Below are positions 59,745 to 64,000 of a stretch of 64,000 nucleotides of DNA, piece by piece (position 1 is the stretch's first letter; the number at the start of each line of letters is the position of its first letter). The notes beneath the pieces were generated by a model. That model saw nothing but the letters and a program-made list of their open reading frames with translations, had not been told where the DNA came from and did no database searches. This stretch comes from Lentisphaerae bacterium GWF2_50_93. Lineage in GTDB: Bacteria; Verrucomicrobiota; Lentisphaeria; Victivallales; GWF2-50-93. Location of the stretch: the NCBI GenBank assembly GCA_001804815.1, contig MHBI01000092.1, positions 124,001-188,000 on the forward strand, in the 5' to 3' direction. Position numbers and translations under genes: made by a program.

Positions 59745-59948
59745 GCAGAAAAGTTATGGAATTTGATCACGTTCGTAGTCAATCCATTTTTGGCTGTTCT
59801 TCATGGGACCTGGAAAACAGGAAGAACGCGCAAACATGCGCTACTACCAACGAAATCATGCACAGCTAATTTATGATTCCAACATCCTCTTCCGGAGGGC
59901 TGCATCTGCGTCACTCTGCCGGCGCGTTCCTTTTCCGATAAATCCAGC

Positions 59949-60737
59949 TCACTGTGCATAGCTGTGCATGACGCTGGACAGCTTCGGCCAGAGGTTGACC
60001 AGGAAGAAGGTGGTGACAAGGGCGAGGAAGGCAAGCGCCTGGACAAGTCCGGCATAGTTCCGGAGTTCCTTCTTCGTAAGGCAGTGGAAGTATACGAGGT
60101 AGAGAGTCCAGGTTATCAGGGACCAGGTTTCCTTCCTGTCCCATGACCAGTACGTTCCCCACGCCTCCTCAGCCCAGAGGGCGCCGGAGAGCATTCCGAA
60201 AGTCATGAAAGGGAAAGCGATTCCAAGGATTCCGTAGATAGCCTTTTCATATCGGTTGTCGTTGGACTTTCCCGTCTTCTTCTTTATTTTTCCAACCACG
60301 TACATTGCGAAGGCTACTGCCGCCAGGGCATAGGATATCATATAGCTTGTCACATGGGGGACAAACCATGGAGACTGAAGTGCGGGCATGCGCTTCCAGG
60401 TTATGTCGGGGGACATGAAAAAAGCGCCAATCAGGGAAAGGCCCGACACTGCGGCGAAATATACTCCGGTCCATCCAAGTCCGTCCCTGCGGCTAAGGAA
60501 AAGGTATAACGGGAGGAAGCATATTGCGAGAAAGACCTGGACCTGGTACATGTTTCCGAATGGAGGAGCGGCAGCCTCGATCCAGTTTATCATCAATATT
60601 GAGATGCTTCCCAGCCATCCTGTTACAAAGAAGGCTATCCCGTACTTCCCGCGGTTCATCCCGTAAAGCACGCTTGAAAGGAAATAGGCCGAAATCGATA
60701 CCGCAAGCAGGATTTTAATTATTGCAAGACTTGTCAT
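59949..60737 (-). CDS. ccsA: Cytochrome c assembly protein CcsA (ResC)
   Basis: This 262-residue membrane protein has about seven hydrophobic helices and EEAWGTYWSWDRKETWSLITW, the tryptophan-rich WWD-type motif that binds haem outside the membrane. Histidines in HVTSYMISYALA and MHSYA near the end may be axial ligands. It is the haem-handling partner of ResB in system II cytochrome c maturation. It overlaps resB by 23 bases. Its 3' end is followed by about 200 bases with no gene or clear repeat. Confidence 0.9.
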   Translation of the reverse strand: MTSLAIIKILLAVSISAYFLSSVLYGMNRGKYGIAFFVTGWLGSISILMINWIEAAAPPFGNMYQVQVFLAICFLPLYLFLSRRDGLGWTGVYFAAVSGLSLIGAFFMSPDITWKRMPALQSPWFVPHVTSYMISYALAAVAFAMYVVGKIKKKTGKSNDNRYEKAIYGILGIAFPFMTFGMLSGALWAEEAWGTYWSWDRKETWSLITWTLYLVYFHCLTKKELRNYAGLVQALAFLALVTTFFLVNLWPKLSSVMHSYAQ

Positions 60738-61569
60738 CTTCGAACCTCTCTTTCCTTTTGAAGCAGCTGATGAAAGTGCCTGCCATCAGCACCCATATTC
60801 CTGCGATCACTGTTCCGCGTCCGGCATCATTCTTTGCCGACAGTTGTACATACGGCTTCTTGTCGTTGCCGAAAGACACCAGGTAAAGGCGCCAGCCATT
60901 ATAGGATACGGGACGGTTGACTTTCAGCTGGCACATGAACTCGCTGCCGTTTTTTGGGACAATGCGTATTTTCGCCTCGAAATCCTTGGGCACGGGATTT
61001 TCGCGCAGCAGCGCGCAGCCGTTTTCAAGGTCAAACCTGTCCGTCCATTTTCCTGTTTTCTCATCTAACAAGCTGGTGACCGGCAAAGATCCCCATTTCC
61101 CAAAATCAAGAACAGTGGCTTTTTCAGTGCTGAAGGTTTCATGCCTCCTATGTCCGCCTTCCTTCGACTTGTCGGGAATGAAGAAGGTATAGTCCGGCTT
61201 GTAATAGTCGGCTTTGAAGTCCGCTACGGAAAAACTGAAGCCCAGTTCCCATCTCCCGTTGTTGGGAGCGGGTATCTTGTCAACGAGCATGGCGGACATT
61301 ACCGGCATGTTGAACTGGGTGTTTTTCCCATACAGGAAGCTTATGAATGCGCCGGAAAGTATTATCACCGCCCCGAGGTGGGATGCCAGGAAATATGGAT
61401 TTCTTATATTCTTCCAGCAGCAGTACAGGCTGAGGGTTGAAATTATACCGAGAAGGGCGATGAAGACCGGGGATCTGAAGATCACGGCGGAATCCCCGCC
61501 CGGACAAGGCAGGGCGCCGGCAAGAAGGAACAGCAGTGCCGCTGCAAAAATGATGATTGTGAAATACAT
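60715..61569 (-). CDS. resB: Cytochrome c biogenesis protein ResB (Ccs1)
   Basis: This 284-residue protein has helices at about 3-20, 32-50, 58-80 and a last one near 258-272. A large outside domain (about 85-250) contains FSFSVADFKADYY, NGWRLYLVSFGND and VNRPVSYNGW, as in ResB. With CcsA it makes the system II haem ligase that attaches haem to apocytochrome c. It starts 39 bases after the fused haem gene and has an AAGGGA ribosome site, so the operon runs haem synthesis then cytochrome c maturation. It is somewhat shorter than many ResB proteins. Confidence 0.82.
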   Translation of the reverse strand: MYFTIIIFAAALLFLLAGALPCPGGDSAVIFRSPVFIALLGIISTLSLYCCWKNIRNPYFLASHLGAVIILSGAFISFLYGKNTQFNMPVMSAMLVDKIPAPNNGRWELGFSFSVADFKADYYKPDYTFFIPDKSKEGGHRRHETFSTEKATVLDFGKWGSLPVTSLLDEKTGKWTDRFDLENGCALLRENPVPKDFEAKIRIVPKNGSEFMCQLKVNRPVSYNGWRLYLVSFGNDKKPYVQLSAKNDAGRGTVIAGIWVLMAGTFISCFKRKERFEDDKSCNN

Positions 61570-61595
61570 CAGGAATCCCTTTCCCTTAAAATATA

Positions 61596-61619
61596 ATTTT
61601 ATTTGAAATCAAATAAAAT
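61596..61619. repeat. AT-rich palindrome over the fused haem gene stop codon
   Basis: Perfect 11-base arms ATTTTATTTGA and TCAAATAAAAT with a 2-base loop; the TGA stop at 61611-61609 (minus strand) is inside it. It lies 27 bases before resB. Confidence 0.72.
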
Positions 61620-63690
61620 AGCTCATGCTGGTTTTCTTTAGCTCTCTTATTGAACAGAAAAGCTGTCCGCCTTCCAGATCGTTCTCCTTCGATATGGTGC
61701 TGAATACCGAGTACAGGTCATTCCAGCTGCCGGCATGGATCATGGCATACAGGTTGAACGGGAACCTGTCGTCCATCGCTCTCTGATAGCAATGTGTTAT
61801 GGCGGGATAGCCTGCCAGTGTCCGTCCTTTCTCCTCGATTTTCTCTTCAGATACGTTCCACACGCACATTCCGTTCGCCTTGAATCCGACGTTCAGGTGG
61901 TTTAGAAGGAGGCCGATCCTTTTCAGGACGCCGGAGTCGCGCCAGCCGCGCAGCATTTCGAGAAGCTCGTCGGCGCCGATTCCCAGACGGGCTGCGGGAT
62001 CCGCATAAAAATCGCTCTTTACCGGCATGTTTCCCTGGAGAAGCCGTATGGCGGACTTTTCATTTTCAGAAAAAACCCGGTGTTCCTGCTTCGCAGCCTT
62101 ATGGACTTCCGTCTTTCCATTGCTTGGGCCGTTCTTCTTCAACTGTTTCAGATCGAAGATGACATCGGTCTTGAACATCCGCTGCGTCGGCAGGTTCAGG
62201 AGGAGTCCGCCCCGGTTCATCTCTTCGATTTTTGCGAATTCGTCTTTGAAGTTTTCCGCCGGTGCTCCGAAAGTGAACCACAGTTTCGGATAATTGCTGC
62301 CGCCGGGGGAGCCGGGGAGTCCCTGTTTCAATTCAGCGGGCCAGCCACGTTCGTAGCAGTGCGTCACTCCGTGAAGCGACCGGACATGGCGTATGAACCC
62401 CTCTTCCATCTCAGGAAGCGGGGATGCGGCGCACAAGGTTGTCGAATATCCAAGTTTCCTGCCATCGAAAATGCCTCCAATCCTCCTGGCATCACCCTTT
62501 GAAAAGGACTTTGTAATAAATGAGATTATCTGGTCTTCCTCCATTCCAAGCTCCTTCGCCATGGCGTGGAATGGCCGGCGTTCCAGGGGAATTCCCTTCT
62601 GGAGGCGCAGTATGAGCTCATTTCTGGAGGTTTCCCCGATCTGGTCGGTGTTCAGAGAGGCGCGTGGTACATGTGAACAGGTCGGATCCGAGGCCAGTAT
62701 GTCTCCGCTTGCCGCATACGCCCTGGCGCGGCATCCGCCGCAGACCATGCGGAATTCGCAGACGCTGCATCTGCCCTCATAAAGATCCGGTTCCCGGAGC
62801 GTCCGGAAAACCCCCGATTCCAGATAGAGTTTTCCGAAATCGAAATCTGCCTTCCTGAGATCCCCGCATGGTATGTCCAGGAATCCGCATGGCTGCAATA
62901 TTCCACGGTGCGACACGAAGACGAACCCCCCTCCGGCCAAACAGCCTCCTTCCGGCGCTGAAGTTCCTCCAATACCATGCGAAATTCGCGCAAAATGCGG
63001 TGCGCATGTCGTCTTGACCCTGATTCTGCGTCTGGAGCGCTCTTCGGCAATCCAGAGCAGGGCCTTCTCATATTCGGATGTAGGCAGCAGTTCCGCATCC
63101 AGTTCCTTCCCGCGGCCTGTAGGCACGAGGAAGAAGAAATCAACGGCGGCGGCTCCAATCTTTTCTGCAAGATCCAGGATTTGAGGAAGCTGGTCTACAT
63201 TGAGCCTGCTGACCGTCGTGTTTATCTGGAAGTGCATGCCGGACTCCCTGGCGCAGCGTATGCCGGCCAGGCTCTTTTCAAATGCGCCGGGACTTCCCCT
63301 GAAGGCATCGTGCGTGGAGGCGTCGGCGCCATCAAGGCTTATGCTCAACGCCTTTATTCCGGATGATTTTATCTTTTCCATGCTTTCAGCATTGAGGAGA
63401 TGTCCGCAGGGAGCCATGACCACCCGGAGACCCTTGCTGGTGGCATAGGAGGCTAGTTCATAGATGTCCGGACGTGTCATCGGCTCTCCGCCGGTGAGTA
63501 TGATCATGGGTTTTGCGAATTTCGCAATTCCATCGATGAGGCGGAAACCCTCTTCGGTGCTGAGTTCGCCGCCGGGCCGGGAGCCACCTGCCGAAGCCCT
63601 GCAGTGTATGCAGTTCAAGGTGCACTTCCTGGTTGTTTCCCACGCCACAACATGGAGATGCGGCAGTTTATTTCCCATTGAATTCAGCAT
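61609..63690 (-). CDS. Radical SAM/SPASM haem enzyme (NirJ/AhbC/AhbD-like) fused to two siroheme-decarboxylase-like units
   Basis: The protein has 693 residues from the ATG at 63690, which has a GAGGGG ribosome site. Residues 10-340 form a radical SAM enzyme with C23-x3-C27-x2-C30, LTGGEPMTRPDI, SISLDGADASTHDAFRG and a SPASM cysteine set near 229, 250, 268, 308, 311, 317, 320 and 338; ASGDILASDPTC matches NirJ/AhbC. Residues about 355-530 are AsnC/Lrp-like (RRIGGIFDGRKLGYS, VTHCYERG, LNLPTQRMFKTDVIFDL), as in AhbA/NirD. Residues about 545-693 are a second unit (KRIGLLLNHLNVGFKANGMCVW, ITHCYQRAMDDRFPFNLYAM, KKTSMSYF), as in AhbB/NirL. The whole would decarboxylate siroheme and modify the ring. 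Normally these are separate proteins. ResB and CcsA follow. Confidence 0.9.
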   Translation of the reverse strand: MLNSMGNKLPHLHVVAWETTRKCTLNCIHCRASAGGSRPGGELSTEEGFRLIDGIAKFAKPMIILTGGEPMTRPDIYELASYATSKGLRVVMAPCGHLLNAESMEKIKSSGIKALSISLDGADASTHDAFRGSPGAFEKSLAGIRCARESGMHFQINTTVSRLNVDQLPQILDLAEKIGAAAVDFFFLVPTGRGKELDAELLPTSEYEKALLWIAEERSRRRIRVKTTCAPHFARISHGIGGTSAPEGGCLAGGGFVFVSHRGILQPCGFLDIPCGDLRKADFDFGKLYLESGVFRTLREPDLYEGRCSVCEFRMVCGGCRARAYAASGDILASDPTCSHVPRASLNTDQIGETSRNELILRLQKGIPLERRPFHAMAKELGMEEDQIISFITKSFSKGDARRIGGIFDGRKLGYSTTLCAASPLPEMEEGFIRHVRSLHGVTHCYERGWPAELKQGLPGSPGGSNYPKLWFTFGAPAENFKDEFAKIEEMNRGGLLLNLPTQRMFKTDVIFDLKQLKKNGPSNGKTEVHKAAKQEHRVFSENEKSAIRLLQGNMPVKSDFYADPAARLGIGADELLEMLRGWRDSGVLKRIGLLLNHLNVGFKANGMCVWNVSEEKIEEKGRTLAGYPAITHCYQRAMDDRFPFNLYAMIHAGSWNDLYSVFSTISKENDLEGGQLFCSIRELKKTSMSYFI

Positions 63691-63733
63691 TGTCCCCTCG
63701 GTTTTCCGTAAGCATCCTTCAAATTTCAGCTTT

Positions 63734-64000
63734 TCAACTTTGTATTTCCTCGTCTGTGAGGTAGCAGGCCGGATCAGGGGCCCAGATATCGCCGGTGGCC
63801 GCCTCGGCCCTGGCCCGGAAATTGCCTCCGCATATGTCGAGGAACCGGCATCCCGCGCACCGGCCGGTGACATATTTCTTCTTCTCCTTGAGCTGCATCA
63901 GGAAGCTGTTGTTCTTGTCGGTCCATATTTCTCCGAACGGCTTGTCGCGGACATTTCCAAGAAGCTTGTTCCGCCAGAACTGGTCGGGATGCACCGCGCC
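63734..64000 (-). CDS. Second radical SAM/SPASM haem enzyme, C-terminal part (runs off window)
   Basis: The frame is open to the right edge, so the N-terminal part with the main iron-sulfur motif lies outside. The visible C-terminus reads VHPDQFWRNKLLGNVRDKPF and then VTGRCAGCRFLDICGGNFRA, RAEAATGDIWAPDPACYLTDEEI. This SPASM pattern is that of NirJ, AhbC and AhbD. It is clearly related to, but different from, the radical SAM part of the next gene (ATGDIWAPDPAC against ASGDILASDPTC). It lies 43 bases upstream of that gene. Together they could provide both ring-modifying steps of the siroheme route to haem or haem d1. Confidence 0.88.
   Translation of the reverse strand, partial: GAVHPDQFWRNKLLGNVRDKPFGEIWTDKNNSFLMQLKEKKKYVTGRCAGCRFLDICGGNFRARAEAATGDIWAPDPACYLTDEEIQS

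Noticed and set aside
63691..63873. Longer N-terminus of the fused haem protein
   Set aside because: The extra 61 codons overlap the end of the upstream radical SAM gene in another frame; a ribosome site supports the ATG at 63690.

Overview
The window comes from a bacterium that I would place, on indirect evidence, in the PVC group and perhaps near Lentisphaerota. The indirect evidence is a formylglycine sulfatase next to a Gfo/Idh/MocA oxidoreductase, a secreted protein with a carbohydrate-binding-like tail, several large CsgG-like, flotillin and NfeD genes, and very many short interspersed repeats. No rRNA, tRNA, CRISPR array or phage gene was seen. The phylum is inference; the genes themselves are mostly clear.

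Bases 1-24843 are a surface-glycan biosynthesis region, transcribed entirely to the right. It holds a cut-off transketolase-like subunit, three radical SAM enzymes, many glycosyltransferases, an ABC flippase-type transporter, and a GDP-sugar tool kit: GDP-mannose 4,6-dehydratase-like, Nudix GDP-mannose hydrolase-like, ColD-type 3-dehydratase, DegT aminotransferase and sugar C-methyltransferase. Three membrane-embedded sugar transferases or similar proteins belong to the same theme (18801-20411, 22822-24093, and a distant one at 42614-44362). Genes from about 3850 to 8580 are clearly AT-richer than the rest. Their overlapping starts and stops suggest one long transcript in the left part. From 9753 on the cluster is broken up by repeats.

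The most striking feature is a set of 130-143 bp elements at 17829-21049, with one solitary copy at 54419-54548. Each has three CACTAAT-type boxes about one helical turn apart on the left, three inverted boxes on the right, and a hairpin core of one of three unrelated sequences. They surround a small GxxExxY protein gene (18189-18554) with PD-(D/E)XK nuclease signatures. Other repeat families are a 200-228 bp element with imperfect terminal inverted repeats (9988, 12957, 22474 and a broken copy at 34870-35199), GTTTCG/CGAAAC paired hairpins, GAACTCCAAC elements, AT-rich palindromes sitting on stop codons, and a 201 bp in-frame repeat insertion inside a glycosyltransferase (10450-10650).

Bases 24880-45359 are mostly housekeeping: an ERCC4/HhH nuclease, a Phd/VapC toxin-antitoxin pair, transketolase, RuvB, a zinc-ribbon protein, TruA, a DUF4143 ATPase, CinA, QueD/QueE for 7-deazaguanine, an exonuclease divergent from DnaE, a SpoU-type RNA methyltransferase and a TauE/SafE transporter. 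Bases 45462-57703 hold a giant CsgG-like envelope protein, a thioredoxin-domain protein, a flotillin/NfeD pair, the oxidoreductase and sulfatase, a UPF0178 protein and an unrecognised probable TIM-barrel protein.

Bases 57762-64000 are redox genes. An exported rubrerythrin is followed by a ferric-reductase-like membrane flavoprotein. On the opposite strand lies a haem/cytochrome c operon: a radical SAM protein running off the window, a radical SAM enzyme fused to two siroheme-decarboxylase-like units, then ResB and CcsA. The fusion suggests the siroheme-dependent haem route (or haem d1) packed into two polypeptides and coupled to cytochrome c maturation.
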